NCBI GenBank assembly: GCA_050916095.1
Contig: CP050901.1
Coordinates: 4,278,001-4,342,000 of the forward strand
Length of the DNA stretch: 64,000 nucleotides
Direction of reading: 5' to 3'
Origin: JANPCX01 sp050916095
GTDB taxonomy: Bacteria; Pseudomonadota; Gammaproteobacteria; Burkholderiales; Burkholderiaceae_C
In this document: positions 17,101 through 28,359 of the stretch, one piece after another
Numbering within the stretch: the stretch's first letter is position 1
Layout of the letters: every line of letters begins with the position of its first letter
The notes under the pieces: generated by a model
What the model was told of the DNA's origin: nothing
The model's database searches: none
The model's input: the letters and a program-made list of their open reading frames with translations, nothing else
Made by a program: the position numbers and the translations under genes

Positions 17101-17190
17101 GCACCGCTCCGGGGTGCACGTGCTGTGCTGAGATGGTTGGCTGAACAACCAAACCCGACGAACTTGATCTGGTTCATACCAGCGTAAGAA
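17101..17190 (+). promoter_or_regulatory. TPP (THI-box) riboswitch upstream of thiC
   Basis: The conserved aptamer elements are in order: the P1/P2 strand with GGGGTGC (17111-17117), CTGAGA (17128-17133), an AACCC segment (about 17151-17155), and the 3' core CTTGATCTGGTTCATACCAG (17163-17182) followed by CGTAAG. This is the classic THI box. It binds thiamine pyrophosphate and should switch off the operon when TPP is plentiful. It ends about 100 bases before the thiC start. I could not fix whether the expression platform is a terminator or a sequestered ribosome binding site. Confidence 0.95.
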
Positions 17191-17292
17191 GAGCCGAGAT
17201 GTTTTCTCGATGGTCATGTGTGGGCGCAGCTGTGCCGCACACGACCACCGCAGCAAAGCGCCCACGGAGCACCCACCACTTCAGGATGCTCC

Positions 17293-19203
<1,911 letters not shown>

Positions 19204-19215
19204 GGCTGAAGCGTG

Positions 19216-20343
19216 ATGCGCAGTTTGACCATGGGCATTGCGGGTGCCGGGCTGCTCGGTCGCTTGCTGGCGTGGCGGCTCTCGGGGTTGGGGCATGAGG
19301 TGACGGTGTTTGACCCGGCACCTGGCCCCAACGCGACAGGCGCAGCAGGCTGGACGGCCGCTGGCATGCTCAGCCCCTGCGCCGAACTGGAGTGCGCCAA
19401 TGTCGCCGTCGCGGCACTGGGCTGGCGCTCGCTCGACCTGTGGCCGCAGTGGCTGGCCCTGTTGCCCGAGCCGGTGGCCTTTGCGCGCCGGGGCAGCTTG
19501 CTGTTGGCCCACCGCAGCGATCTGGGTTGTGCGCAGCGCACGCTGTCGGTATTGCAGCGCAAGCTGACCGAAGCGGCCTCCTTGTCACCGCACCAAGGGG
19601 CCGTGCCCTGCCCATATGTCGCACCCCAAGCATTGCCCCTGAACGAACTTCAAACACTGGAGCCAGCCATACATGGGCCGAGCCACGCCTGGCTGTTGCC
19701 GGGTGAGGGGCAGATTCACACCGTGCAGGCGATGCATGCCCTGGCGGCAGGGGCCAGCGCGCAAGGTTGCCAGTGGCGGTGGGGGTACACGGTCTTCGAC
19801 ATGGCGCCGGGCCAAATCGATGGTCATCACTTCGATTGGGTGTTTGATGTGCGCGGAGTCGGTGCGCGTGGAGCCGCGCCAAAGAACGCGCAGAACCCGG
19901 GGCTTGATGTGCGTGGCGTGCGCGGTGAAATTGTCTGGCTGCACGCACCCGGTCTGGTGTTGAACAGGCCGCTGCGGCTGATGCATCCACGTTGGCGCGT
20001 GTACCTCGTGCCCCGACCCGGCGACATCGTCGTGGTCGGGGCCACCGAGATCGAGTCGGAGGACCGTTCGCCGGTATCGGTGCGCAGCTTGCTGGGCTTG
20101 CTCAGTGCCGCCCACAGCGTCTTGCCTGAACTGGCGGAAGCGCGTGTGGTGCACATGGACACCAACCTGCGCCCCGCCTTGCCCGACAACCTGCCTTGCT
20201 TGCGTGTGGAGGCGGGCCTGACCCAAATCAACGGCCTGTTCCGCCACGGTTGGCTGGTTGCACCGGCCTTGGTGCAAGACGCGCTGGCCCACCCCTTGTT
20301 CAAACAAGCGACACAAACAACTGCCGACGAAATTTCAGCATGA
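19216..20343 (+). CDS. thiO: Glycine oxidase ThiO
   Basis: A 375-residue FAD-dependent amine oxidase of the DAAO family. It oxidises glycine to the iminoglycine (dehydroglycine) that ThiG uses to build the thiazole ring. The N-terminal Rossmann motif GIAGAGLLGRLLAWRLSGLG binds FAD, and the C-terminal INGLFRHGWLVAPALVQ is typical of the family. A GTG three bases upstream (19213) is an alternative start. The stop overlaps the ThiS start (ATGA), so they are coupled. Its presence marks the aerobic route to thiazole rather than the ThiH tyrosine route. Confidence 0.93.
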   Translation: MRSLTMGIAGAGLLGRLLAWRLSGLGHEVTVFDPAPGPNATGAAGWTAAGMLSPCAELECANVAVAALGWRSLDLWPQWLALLPEPVAFARRGSLLLAHRSDLGCAQRTLSVLQRKLTEAASLSPHQGAVPCPYVAPQALPLNELQTLEPAIHGPSHAWLLPGEGQIHTVQAMHALAAGASAQGCQWRWGYTVFDMAPGQIDGHHFDWVFDVRGVGARGAAPKNAQNPGLDVRGVRGEIVWLHAPGLVLNRPLRLMHPRWRVYLVPRPGDIVVVGATEIESEDRSPVSVRSLLGLLSAAHSVLPELAEARVVHMDTNLRPALPDNLPCLRVEAGLTQINGLFRHGWLVAPALVQDALAHPLFKQATQTTADEISA

Positions 20344-20585
20344 ATGCCTTGACACCCATCAACCACTCACTGACCCGTGCGGGCATACGCATCACCGTCA
20401 ATGGCGAATCGCACACGCTGCGTGAGAACACCTCCTTGGCCGAACTCCTGGTTCGACTGGGCCACATGCACGACAGCTTGGCCACTGCTGTCAACGGTGA
20501 CTTCGTGCCACGCAGTTCTCGTGCGCAGCGTTTGTTGCTGGACGGTGATTCGGTCACCTGCTTCCAGCCCATTGTGGGAGGTTGA
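20340..20585 (+). CDS. thiS: Sulfur carrier protein ThiS
   Basis: An 81-residue ubiquitin-fold protein ending in the required Gly-Gly (PIVGG). The C-terminal thiocarboxylate delivers sulfur to ThiG. It contains ITVNGESHTL and a typical late VNGDFVP. It is somewhat longer than many ThiS proteins because of an N-terminal extension of about 14 residues. It overlaps thiO by 4 bases and is one base from thiG. Confidence 0.95.
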   Translation: MNALTPINHSLTRAGIRITVNGESHTLRENTSLAELLVRLGHMHDSLATAVNGDFVPRSSRAQRLLLDGDSVTCFQPIVGG

Positions 20586-20586
20586 C

Positions 20587-21393
20587 ATGACGACCAACGA
20601 ACACAACGCAACGTTCTGCATAGGCGGCGCATCCCTGCGCAGCCGCTTCTTTCTGGGCACCGCCGGTTATCCCTCACCCCAAGTGCTGCGTGAGGCCATA
20701 CGGGCTTCGGGTGCCGAGGTGGTCACCGTGGGGCTCAAACGTGAACTCGCTGGTGATTCATCCGCTGCAGGCCAGGGCTTCATGGACATCATCCGTGCCA
20801 GCGGCGCACGCCTGCTGCCCAACACCGCCGGATGCCGCAGCGCACGCGAAGCCATCACCTTGGCCCACATGGCGCGTGAGCTGTTGGGCACCCACTGGAT
20901 CAAACTCGAAGTGGTGGGCGACGAACACACCCTGCAGCCCGACCCGTGGGAGCTGCTCACCGCCACCCAGCAGCTCGTGAAAGACGGCTTTGAAGTTTTT
21001 CCCTACTGCACCGATGACCTTGTCAGCGCACAGCGCCTGGTCGATGCGGGTTGCCGCATCCTCATGCCCTGGGGCGCCCCCATAGGCTCAGGCCAAGGCC
21101 TGCTCAACCCATGGGCCTTGCGCACCCTGCGCAGCCGCCTGCCCGACATCACGTTGGTGGTGGACGCGGGCATCGGCACACCCTCACATGCCGCTCTGGC
21201 CATGGAGCTGGGGTTTGATGCGGTGCTGCTGAACTCCGCCGTGGCCCATGCTGCCGACCCCATCAGCATGGCACGCGCCTTTCGGCTGGCCATTGAGGCC
21301 GGTCACCTCGGCCACCGCAGTGGTTTGCTCGCGCCGCAAGACATGGCCACGGCCTCCACCCCTGTCAGCGGGCGACCATTTGAGTTGCCTTGA
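20587..21393 (+). CDS. thiG: Thiazole synthase ThiG
   Basis: A 268-residue TIM barrel that joins dehydroglycine, DXP and ThiS thiocarboxylate into the thiazole phosphate. It has the signature LGTAGYPSPQVL, the Schiff-base lysine in HWIKLEVVGDE, and MPWGAPIGSGQGLLN with a phosphate-binding loop. The start ATG 20587 directly follows the thiS stop. It overlaps the next gene's open frame. Confidence 0.96.
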   Translation: MTTNEHNATFCIGGASLRSRFFLGTAGYPSPQVLREAIRASGAEVVTVGLKRELAGDSSAAGQGFMDIIRASGARLLPNTAGCRSAREAITLAHMARELLGTHWIKLEVVGDEHTLQPDPWELLTATQQLVKDGFEVFPYCTDDLVSAQRLVDAGCRILMPWGAPIGSGQGLLNPWALRTLRSRLPDITLVVDAGIGTPSHAALAMELGFDAVLLNSAVAHAADPISMARAFRLAIEAGHLGHRSGLLAPQDMATASTPVSGRPFELP

Positions 21394-21398
21394 GCACG

Positions 21399-23030
21399 AT
21401 GCACGCCATGCACCACACCACCACACCCGTTGAAAACATGCCCTCGCTGGAGGGCAACAACCACCCGCAGGCCGCACGCCCTATCGCCTGGACCATCGCA
21501 GGCTCCGACAGTGGCGGCGGCGCAGGTTTGCAGGCCGATCTGCGCGCCTTTGCGGCTTTGCAGGTGCATGGCTGTAGCGCTGTAGCCGCCATCACGGCAC
21601 AAAACTCCGTGGCCATCACCCAAGCCGTGGCGGTGGACACCGCTGTGCTCGATGCACAGCTTGCCGCCCTGGCCGATGACATGCCACCACGCGCCATCAA
21701 AACCGGCATGCTGGGCAGTGCTGACAACGTGCGCTGCGTGGCCCACTGGGTGGACCGCTTGCGTCAGCGCCACCCACAGCAACCCCTGGCCTTGGTGGTG
21801 GACCCGGTGTGGCGCGCCAGCACCGGTGCCGACCTGGCCAGCCGAGAACTGCGCCAGGCCCTGTTGCAAGAGTTGCTACCCCGCGCCACCGTCATCACCC
21901 CCAACCAGCAGGAGGCTGCATGGCTGCTGGACGAAGCCGCCCAGGGCCTGAACAGCCCGCATGATGTGGCCCAGGCGGCGTACCCACTGCAGGCCCTGGG
22001 ACCCCAAGCGGTGGTCATCACCGGCGGCGACTCGACTCATCCGCAGGCCCTTGATTTCGTCTTGGCCTGCGAAGACCACGGCTGGCTCACCTTGCCGCGC
22101 ATCCACAGCCCGCACCACCACGGCAGCGGCTGCACCCACGCCTCGGCCTTGGCGGCTGCAATGGCACTGGGGTTTTGCACTGCCGACGCGGCGGTGCTGG
22201 CCAAGATGTGCAGCACCCAGGCCATTGAACAAGGTTACGCGGCAGGCCAAGGTGCCGGCCCCGTGCAGGCGCAGCCCGGCTTTGCCCGGCATGGCAGCAA
22301 ACTGCCACGCTGGCAGGATGAGCCTGACTTCGTCGGCCAACCTTTCGCACCACTGCGTCAACCGGACATGGGGCTGTATGCCATCACCGACAGTGCCGAC
22401 CACCTCACGGCACTACTCGCTGCGGGCGTTCGCACCGTGCAGTTGCGCATCAAACACGATGGCCCGGCTGCCCTGCCCGCCCACCAGCTTTCTGCGGCGA
22501 TTCGTCACGCCGTGCGCGCTGCACAGGCCGCAGGTGCCCAACTCTTCATCAACGACCACTGGGAACTGGCCCTGGAACACGGGGCTTACGGTGTGCACCT
22601 GGGTCAAGAAGACATGGGCAAGGCCGACTTGCCCGCCCTGCAAAGTGCGGGCTTGCGCTTGGGGCTGAGCACCCACAGCGTCTGGGAAGTGAGCCGCGCC
22701 CACGCTTTGCAGCCCAGCTACATCGCCTGCGGCCCCATTCACGCCACCACCACCAAAGACATGCCGTGGCGGCCGCAAGGGCCTGGCAACCTCGCCTATT
22801 GGTGTCATGTGCTGCCCACGCCCGTGGTGGCCATTGCAGGCATGGATCCGGATCGCGCGCGGCAAGCCCGTCGCTGCGGTGCCGCTGGTGTTGCTGTTTT
22901 GCGTGGGCTGGGGCCGCAACCTGGTTTATCCGACATCGTCAGCCGCTACCAACAAGCCTTGCAACACGCGTCGCTCGATTCACCTTGGCCTGTGCCTGAA
23001 CTGCCACGCAGCACGCTGGACCTGGACTAA
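21399..23030 (+). CDS. thiDE: ThiD-ThiE fusion: HMP(-P) kinase / thiamine-phosphate synthase
   Basis: A 543-residue bifunctional protein. Residues ~25-290 are ThiD, a ribokinase-like kinase making HMP-PP (IAGSDSGGGAGLQADL, IKTGMLGS, and the anion hole GSGCTHASALAAA). Residues ~320-530 are ThiE, which joins HMP-PP to thiazole phosphate (GLYAITD, FINDHWELAL, VHLGQEDM, GPIHATTTKDM). The start is ATG 21399; ATG 21408 and TTG 21390 overlapping the thiG stop are alternatives. It completes the pathway from thiC to thiamine phosphate in one transcript. Thiamine phosphate kinase (thiL) is not in the window. Confidence 0.94.
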   Translation: MHAMHHTTTPVENMPSLEGNNHPQAARPIAWTIAGSDSGGGAGLQADLRAFAALQVHGCSAVAAITAQNSVAITQAVAVDTAVLDAQLAALADDMPPRAIKTGMLGSADNVRCVAHWVDRLRQRHPQQPLALVVDPVWRASTGADLASRELRQALLQELLPRATVITPNQQEAAWLLDEAAQGLNSPHDVAQAAYPLQALGPQAVVITGGDSTHPQALDFVLACEDHGWLTLPRIHSPHHHGSGCTHASALAAAMALGFCTADAAVLAKMCSTQAIEQGYAAGQGAGPVQAQPGFARHGSKLPRWQDEPDFVGQPFAPLRQPDMGLYAITDSADHLTALLAAGVRTVQLRIKHDGPAALPAHQLSAAIRHAVRAAQAAGAQLFINDHWELALEHGAYGVHLGQEDMGKADLPALQSAGLRLGLSTHSVWEVSRAHALQPSYIACGPIHATTTKDMPWRPQGPGNLAYWCHVLPTPVVAIAGMDPDRARQARRCGAAGVAVLRGLGPQPGLSDIVSRYQQALQHASLDSPWPVPELPRSTLDLD

Positions 23031-23141
23031 GAGCCGCTAACAAAACACTGCATACACCGTTCGCCCCGAGGTCGAAGGGCCTTGCACCGAGGTACGCGCT
23101 GGCTTCGACAAGCTCAGCCCGAACGGTTTTGTTAGCGGCTC
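23031..23141. repeat. Dispersed repeat, copy 2, with 16-bp terminal inverted repeat
   Basis: GAGCCGCTAACAAAAC (23031-23046) is the exact reverse complement of 23126-23141. Between the arms lie the family core segments: CACCGTTCG, GAGGTCGAAGGGCC, GCGCTGGCTTCGACAAGCTCAG and CCCGAACGG. It follows the thiDE stop directly and could act as its terminator. An IS5-family element is inserted one TSD away at its right end. Confidence 0.8.
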
Positions 23142-23144
23142 TAA

Positions 23145-23991
23145 GAGCGTGTTTACGATCTTCTTCTGACCCGAAAATAGGCAGATGAAGAGAAAGAGAT
23201 ACGCCAGCGACATCAGCCGGGAGAAGTTTGAGCAAATTGAGCCGCTGCTGCGCAGCGTGCGCAAGGCGACCAAGCCGACGAAGGTGGATCTGTATGAGGT
23301 GTTCTGCGCGGTGCTGTACCTGCTGCGAACGGGTTGCCAGTGGAGGTTCTTGCCGAGCGAGTTTGCGAAGTGGACGACGGTCTATGCCTACTGGCGCAAA
23401 TGGAGTGAGCCTGACCAGGACGGTGTGAGCGTGTTGGAACGGGCTTTAAAAAAATCAGGTTGGCGCGGCCCGAGACAGACTGGGGCGCAACGCATGCAGC
23501 ACGCTGTTGATCGTGGACGCGCAGAGCGTGAAGAATACGGACACGGCGGCGCTCAAGGGCTATGACGGGGGCAAGAAGGTTTCGGGCATCAAGCGACACA
23601 TTGCAGTGGACACGCAAGGGTTGCCGCACGCAGTGGCGGTGACGACGGCCGAGGTGACTGACCGCAAGGGGGCGCTGCAGGCCCTGCAGCGTTGCAAACC
23701 GGGACTGGCACGGGTGCAAAGCTTGCTGGCTGACAGCGGGTACGTGGGAGAGCCCTTCGCGCAGGGCGTGCAAGAGGTTCTTGGAGGGCATGTGACGGTA
23801 CAGATCGCCAAGAGGAGCGAGTTGCACACCTTCAAGGTCATGCCCAAGCGCTGGATCGTCGAGCGTAGCTTTGCCTGGTTGGACAAGAACCGGCGGCTGT
23901 GGAAGAACTGCGAGCGGCTGCTCAATACCAGCCTACAGTTCGTCCACTTGGCATTCTTGGCGTTGCTCCTCAGGAGATCGTAAACACGCTC
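23145..23991 (+). mobile_element. IS5-family insertion sequence
   Basis: An 847-base element with 17-bp perfect terminal inverted repeats, GAGCGTGTTTACGATCT at the left and its complement at the right end. It is flanked by a TAA target duplication (23142-23144 and 23992-23994). It carries one transposase in two overlapping frames. The 3-base TNA-type target and small size fit the IS1031/IS427-like groups of IS5. It lies 48 bases upstream of bioB and may affect that gene's promoter. Confidence 0.92.
23185..23983 (+). CDS. IS5-family transposase (two-frame, OrfA/OrfB)
   Basis: A DDE transposase. OrfA (23185-23565) has the N-terminal DUF4096-type domain (YEVFCAVLYLLRTGCQWRFL). OrfB has LIVDAQSVKNTD with the first catalytic Asp, LLADSGYVGEPFA with the second, and WIVERSFAWLDKNRRLWKNC with the Glu. 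The frames meet at A7 (23448-23454). Reading through needs a net +1 shift, which restores A-L-K-N-Q-V-G-A. In many IS5 relatives this is programmed frameshifting, so the element may still be active. A one-base homopolymer insertion would look the same. Confidence 0.88.
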
Positions 23992-24038
23992 TAAGAGCCT
24001 GTCACTACACTGCCTCCTCGCCCCTTTGCCTCACACCC

Positions 24039-25043
24039 ATGACCACGACCCTGGCACAACCCATTCACTGGACAAAACCCACTGCGGCCACCCCCACGGC
24101 ACCCAGCGCACCACGCTGGCCGTTGGCCGATGTATTAGCCCTTTTCAACCTGCCTTTCAATGACCTGCTGTTTCGCGCCCAACAAGTGCACCGGGAACAT
24201 TTCGATCCGAACGAGGTGCAGCTGTCCACCTTGTTGTCGATCAAGACTGGCGGCTGCCCGGAGGACTGCGCTTATTGCCCGCAATCCATCCACCACCACA
24301 CCGGCCTGCAAGCCAGCAAGCTGCTGGAGGTGGAGGCCGTCACCACCGCCGTGTTAGCGGCCAAGGCTGCAGGTGCCACGCGGTTTTGCATGGGCGCGGC
24401 CTGGCGTGAACCCAAAGACCGTGACATTGAAAAAGTGGCCGACCTGGTCAAGGTGGTGAAAGACCACGGCCTGCAGGCCTGCTGCACGCTGGGCATGCTG
24501 ACCAAGACCCAGGCCCGCAGCTTGAAAGATGCGGGCCTGGACTACTACAACCACAACCTGGACACCGCTCCCGAGTTGTATGGCGACATCATCACCACGC
24601 GCGATTACGAGGATCGCCTCACCACCTTGAACCATGTGCGGCAAGCCGGGTTGAACGTGTGCAGCGGCGGGATCGTGGGCATGGGCGAGGCCCGTGCGCA
24701 GCGTGCTGGCTTGGTGGCGCAGTTGGCCAACCTGGAACCGCGTTACCCGGAGTCGGTGCCCATCAACAACCTGGTGCAAGTGGAGGGCACGCCCTTACAC
24801 GGCAGCGAGCCGCTGGACTTGCTGGAGTTTGTGCGCACCATCGCCGTGGCCCGCATCACCATGCCCAAAGCCCATGTGCGTTTGTCGGCAGGGCGTCAGT
24901 CCATGGGCGAAGCCATCCAGGCGCTGTGTTTTTTGGCGGGTGCCAATTCAATTTTTTATGGCGACAAACTGCTCACCACAGGCAACCCGGATTGGGAACG
25001 CGACCAGGCCCTCTTCAACAAGCTGGGGTTGACGGCGGCGTGA
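24039..25043 (+). CDS. bioB: Biotin synthase BioB
   Basis: A 334-residue radical-SAM enzyme that inserts sulfur into dethiobiotin. It has the cluster motif CPEDCAYCPQS (Cx3Cx2C), then YYNHNLDTAPELYG and the C-terminal ANSIFYGDKLLTTGN, with Arg and Cys residues typical of the [2Fe-2S] site region. The start ATG 24039 has no clear ribosome binding site. The frame runs back into the IS element without similarity. No other bio gene is adjacent. Confidence 0.95.
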   Translation: MTTTLAQPIHWTKPTAATPTAPSAPRWPLADVLALFNLPFNDLLFRAQQVHREHFDPNEVQLSTLLSIKTGGCPEDCAYCPQSIHHHTGLQASKLLEVEAVTTAVLAAKAAGATRFCMGAAWREPKDRDIEKVADLVKVVKDHGLQACCTLGMLTKTQARSLKDAGLDYYNHNLDTAPELYGDIITTRDYEDRLTTLNHVRQAGLNVCSGGIVGMGEARAQRAGLVAQLANLEPRYPESVPINNLVQVEGTPLHGSEPLDLLEFVRTIAVARITMPKAHVRLSAGRQSMGEAIQALCFLAGANSIFYGDKLLTTGNPDWERDQALFNKLGLTAA

Positions 25044-25102
25044 CGACGGCCCCGTCCGTTCAACCCGCCGCACCATGACCTGAAGACCGTGCCGGTATGG
25101 GC

Positions 25103-26671
25103 TCAACCGCGTTTCAAATGCGCCAACTCATCGGCCACCAGGCGCACAATGAGTTTGTCCAGCGTCTGCACCGAATACTGGGTCACGTCATGCACCGTTT
25201 CGCTGCCCGGGCCGCTGCTGGGGTCTTTGGCATTTTGGTAGGTCAGGAAAACAAACCGGCCTGCGGTGTACTGGGCCATTTGGCGAAAGATGAACTCGCC
25301 CGAGGGGTCCAGGCCACTGGCGCCAACGGCAAAGAGTTTGATGCCCTTGGCCAACGCGGCCTGCATGTCGCGCTCATACGTTGGGCAGACCGCTTGTGGT
25401 GAGGCTGGGCGGGTGCAGTAGTCCAGATGAGGTGGTGCATCGGCCACCAGTACGACCAAACGCACGGCATCACGCCGCCAGCTCAAACCATGAACCGTTT
25501 CATGCAAGGCCTCGTTCAAGGCCTCGGGCGTATCACCACCACCCGCCGCTTGGGCTTGTGCGAGGGCCGATTGGAAAGTGCCCAAGTCGTGGGTGAAGTC
25601 GTGGCTGCGTGTCAGGTAGGCGTCGCCTCGGTCGCGGTAGGTCACGAGACCGTAACAAACGTCGGGCGTGGTGGGCAGTTGCGCAATCTGTGCAGCCACG
25701 GCACGCATGGAGCTTTTGAGTTTGGCGATCTCGTCGCCCATAGAGCCGGTGGCGTCCACCAAAAAGACCAAATCCAAACGGGGCCGCTGCACCGCTTGCA
25801 CTTCTTGGAACTGCACTTGCAGCGCGGCAGACTGGCCCCGCGACCACACGGTGCGGGCGATGTTGTTGCCCTTACGAACCGCCACGCCAAAACGAGTTTC
25901 TTGTGCTGCATCCGCAGGCAAAAAAGCGCGGGGGTGCAACCACACACGCCCGGCGGTGTCGGTGCGGGCCCACATCACGGGCTGCGACAAGCCGGCGCGT
26001 TGAATGGCAACTTCGGCGTCATGCACAGGGCGGCCTGCGGCGTCCGTCACCTCCAGCAACTGGCGCTCGCTCACATCGCGGTCACGCACCAACAAACGCT
26101 TTGATCCCACACTGCGCTCGCGGTAAGCGAGGTACGCACCGAAGTTGGTGTTGTCGTCCACCATGCCCGCGGTGACTATTTCGTTCGCGGGACGCTGCAG
26201 TGGTGGCTGCACTTGGGGCATGGGCATAAAAGGTGTGGGGGTGGCGGCGGCAGCGACGGCGCGGTCCGCCAGGGCGGCACTTTCAGACGCGCGGCCCACT
26301 GCTTTGGCCGAGGGCATCGGCGCAGCGGCGGGTGGGGCATCGTGTCGTGACAAGCCCCCATGCTCTCGCCGACGTTCAGCATCGTTCATCCCCACAACGG
26401 TGTCACCGGCCACCTCGCGCACCACGGGCCAACGGCGGCAGTGTTCTGCGCTGGGCGCATTAAAAACCACCGGGCCGTTGTCGGGTGCGATCACTTGTCC
26501 CGACCACACACCCGGCCAGTCGCTGGTGACATCAAGCGGGGCAGCGGGTCGTGCCTGGGCCGTGGTGATGAAGGGGGTGGAATCGCACGCACTGAGCACA
26601 GCCACCAACCCGGTGAGTGTGAAAAGCATGACGGACGCCATTCGGCGATGAGGGGAAAAACCGGTGGGCAT
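25103..26671 (-). CDS. VWA-domain lipoprotein
   Basis: A 522-residue protein with a lipoprotein signal (AVLSACDS, Cys about residue 29), a low-complexity Ala/Pro/Met region and a beta-rich middle. The von Willebrand A domain (about residues 295-500) has LDLVFLVDATGSMGDEI (a MIDAS DxTxS variant), TYRDRGD and GGGDTPEAL. VWA domains bind ligands through the MIDAS metal. The start ATG 26671 has GGAG six bases upstream. Partner unknown; it is alone on its strand. Confidence 0.8.
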   Translation of the reverse strand: MPTGFSPHRRMASVMLFTLTGLVAVLSACDSTPFITTAQARPAAPLDVTSDWPGVWSGQVIAPDNGPVVFNAPSAEHCRRWPVVREVAGDTVVGMNDAERRREHGGLSRHDAPPAAAPMPSAKAVGRASESAALADRAVAAAATPTPFMPMPQVQPPLQRPANEIVTAGMVDDNTNFGAYLAYRERSVGSKRLLVRDRDVSERQLLEVTDAAGRPVHDAEVAIQRAGLSQPVMWARTDTAGRVWLHPRAFLPADAAQETRFGVAVRKGNNIARTVWSRGQSAALQVQFQEVQAVQRPRLDLVFLVDATGSMGDEIAKLKSSMRAVAAQIAQLPTTPDVCYGLVTYRDRGDAYLTRSHDFTHDLGTFQSALAQAQAAGGGDTPEALNEALHETVHGLSWRRDAVRLVVLVADAPPHLDYCTRPASPQAVCPTYERDMQAALAKGIKLFAVGASGLDPSGEFIFRQMAQYTAGRFVFLTYQNAKDPSSGPGSETVHDVTQYSVQTLDKLIVRLVADELAHLKRG

Positions 26672-26849
26672 CAAAGTCTCCAAAAGTGAACACCTGGGTT
26701 GATACGCACTGGCGCAGTCAATGGGGTGAAGTTTTTGAGCCCCTCAAAATGGCCGTCTCCAAAAACGACCGTGGTGTTGACGGTTTACATTGAAGTCAGC
26801 GCACCGATCCACCGAGCGCCCTCCAACACCCGCGCCCCCACAGACCGAC

Positions 26850-27518
26850 GTGAACGCCATCTCCGCCCCCGACTTACCCCTGCTCTACACCTACCGCCGC
26901 TGCCCCTATGCCATGCGGGCACGTTTGGCACTGTTGGTCGCGCAGCAACCCTTTGATGCCTTTGAAATAGTGCTGCGTGACAAACCTGCTGCGATGCTGG
27001 CTTTGTCGCCCAAAGGCACGGTTCCGGTGCTGCAATTGCCCGACGGGCGGGTGATCGATGAAAGCTGGGACATCATGGCCTGGGCCTTGCAGCGCCCCGG
27101 TGTTGAGCACTGGTGGCACGTGGCCCAAACGCCAGAAAAGCTCGAACTGCTGCGGTGCAATGACGGCCAATTCAAACACCACCTCGACCGCTACAAATAT
27201 CCCGAACGTTTTGTAGATGACGGGCACAGCCGCGAAGACCACCGTGCTGCTGCGGTGGCCAGTTTGTTGCTGCCCTTGGAGGCCCGCTTGACTCAGCACA
27301 CCTACCTGGGCGGCCCAGCCCCCTGCGCCACCGACCTCGCCATCTTTCCTTTTGTGCGCCAGTTTGCGGCGGTGGACGCGGTGTGGTTCTCTCAAGGGCC
27401 GTGGCCCGCCCTGCAAGCATGGTTGAATGGCTGGTTGGACAGTCCGCTCTTCGAGACCTGCATGGTCAAACTGCCAAGCCAGGTGGTGATGGCCTTTCCA
27501 GCCACCCGTGACTTTTAA
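26850..27518 (+). CDS. Glutathione S-transferase-like protein
   Basis: A protein of ~222 residues with a thioredoxin-like N-terminal half (YTYRRCPYAMRARLAL, then SPKGTVPVLQLPDG) and a helical C-terminal half (GGPAPCATDLAIFPFVRQF). The single Cys in CPYA and the cis-Pro segment place it near the GST/glutaredoxin-like family. The start is uncertain: GTG 26850 begins just before the domain, and the frame is open to 26790. Substrate unknown. Confidence 0.75.
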   Translation: MNAISAPDLPLLYTYRRCPYAMRARLALLVAQQPFDAFEIVLRDKPAAMLALSPKGTVPVLQLPDGRVIDESWDIMAWALQRPGVEHWWHVAQTPEKLELLRCNDGQFKHHLDRYKYPERFVDDGHSREDHRAAAVASLLLPLEARLTQHTYLGGPAPCATDLAIFPFVRQFAAVDAVWFSQGPWPALQAWLNGWLDSPLFETCMVKLPSQVVMAFPATRDF

Positions 27519-27567
27519 CCCCAATGGCCGAGCCTCAACGTATCAGTCAGATCAACCCTTCCTCTTG

Positions 27568-27714
27568 AGGTTTCCATCTAACGTGACACCCCACACCGTT
27601 CGGGCTGACCCTTCGACTGGGCTCAGGACAGGACCTGTCGAAGCCAGCGCGTACCTCGGTGAGCCCTTCGACGGGCTCAGGGCGAACGGGGGGTGTCATG
27701 GATTTAGGAAACCT
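27568..27714. repeat. Dispersed repeat, copy 3, with imperfect inverted arms
   Basis: The outer arms AGGTTTCC (27568) and GGAAACCT (27707-27714) are complementary, with GTGACACCCC and GGGGTGTCA inside them. The core has ACCGTTCGGGCTGA, GGACCTGTCGAAGCCAGCGC and GCCCTTCGACGGGCTCAG-GGCGAACGG. It lies between the GST-like gene and the sigma factor gene and holds no ORF of interest. Confidence 0.8.
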
Positions 27715-27729
27715 GAATAACATGCCTTC

Positions 27730-28359
27730 ATGACCACCCCCGACCCCACCGACAACGCCTTGATGGCCGCTTATGCGGCGGGTGATGCCCGGGCGTTTGA
27801 GTTGCTTTACGCGCGCCACCATGCCGGGCTCTACCGTTTTGTGCGGCGGCTGCTCGGCACCCAAGGTGCGGCGCAGGTGGATGAAGTGTTCCAGGACACC
27901 TGGTTGAAAGTGGTACAAGCCCGGCAGCAGTGGTCCCCGCAAGGCGCGAGTTTTCGCACCTGGCTCTTCACCCTGGCCCACCACCGGGTGATTGATATCT
28001 GGCGGCGCAGCGGGCGCGAAGTGTCCATCGAGGTGGACGACGAGCGCGAACCGTGGGAACCCGCCAGTGATCAAGCCGCGTGGCAACATTGGCCCAACGC
28101 CACGAGCAGCCCGCAAAACGACGAGCTGCTGTTCTGGCGGCGCGCGGGCGAACGCCTGCTGTCGTGTTTGGAGCAACTGCCCCTGCCGCAGCGAAGCGCC
28201 TTCTTGCTGCACCACGACGATGGCCTGCCACTCAACGATGTCGCCACCGCCTTGCAAGTGGGTTTCGAAACCGCAAAAACCCGCTTGCGTTACGCCATGA
28301 GCAAACTGCGCACCTGCATGGGTGCCCACCTCGACCCGCTGCAAGGTGACACGCCATGA
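27730..28359 (+). CDS. ECF (sigma-70 family) RNA polymerase sigma factor
   Basis: A 209-residue ECF sigma factor. Region 2 (about residues 20-95) has FELLYARHHAGLYRFVRRLLG and TWLKVVQARQQW, ending in TWLFTLAHHRVIDIWRR. Region 4 (about residues 140-195) has LPLPQRSAFLLHHDDGLPLN and the helix-turn-helix SKLR end. It overlaps the next gene by 4 bases (ATGA), which encodes a membrane-spanning probable anti-sigma factor. The signal it responds to is unknown. Confidence 0.9.
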   Translation: MTTPDPTDNALMAAYAAGDARAFELLYARHHAGLYRFVRRLLGTQGAAQVDEVFQDTWLKVVQARQQWSPQGASFRTWLFTLAHHRVIDIWRRSGREVSIEVDDEREPWEPASDQAAWQHWPNATSSPQNDELLFWRRAGERLLSCLEQLPLPQRSAFLLHHDDGLPLNDVATALQVGFETAKTRLRYAMSKLRTCMGAHLDPLQGDTP

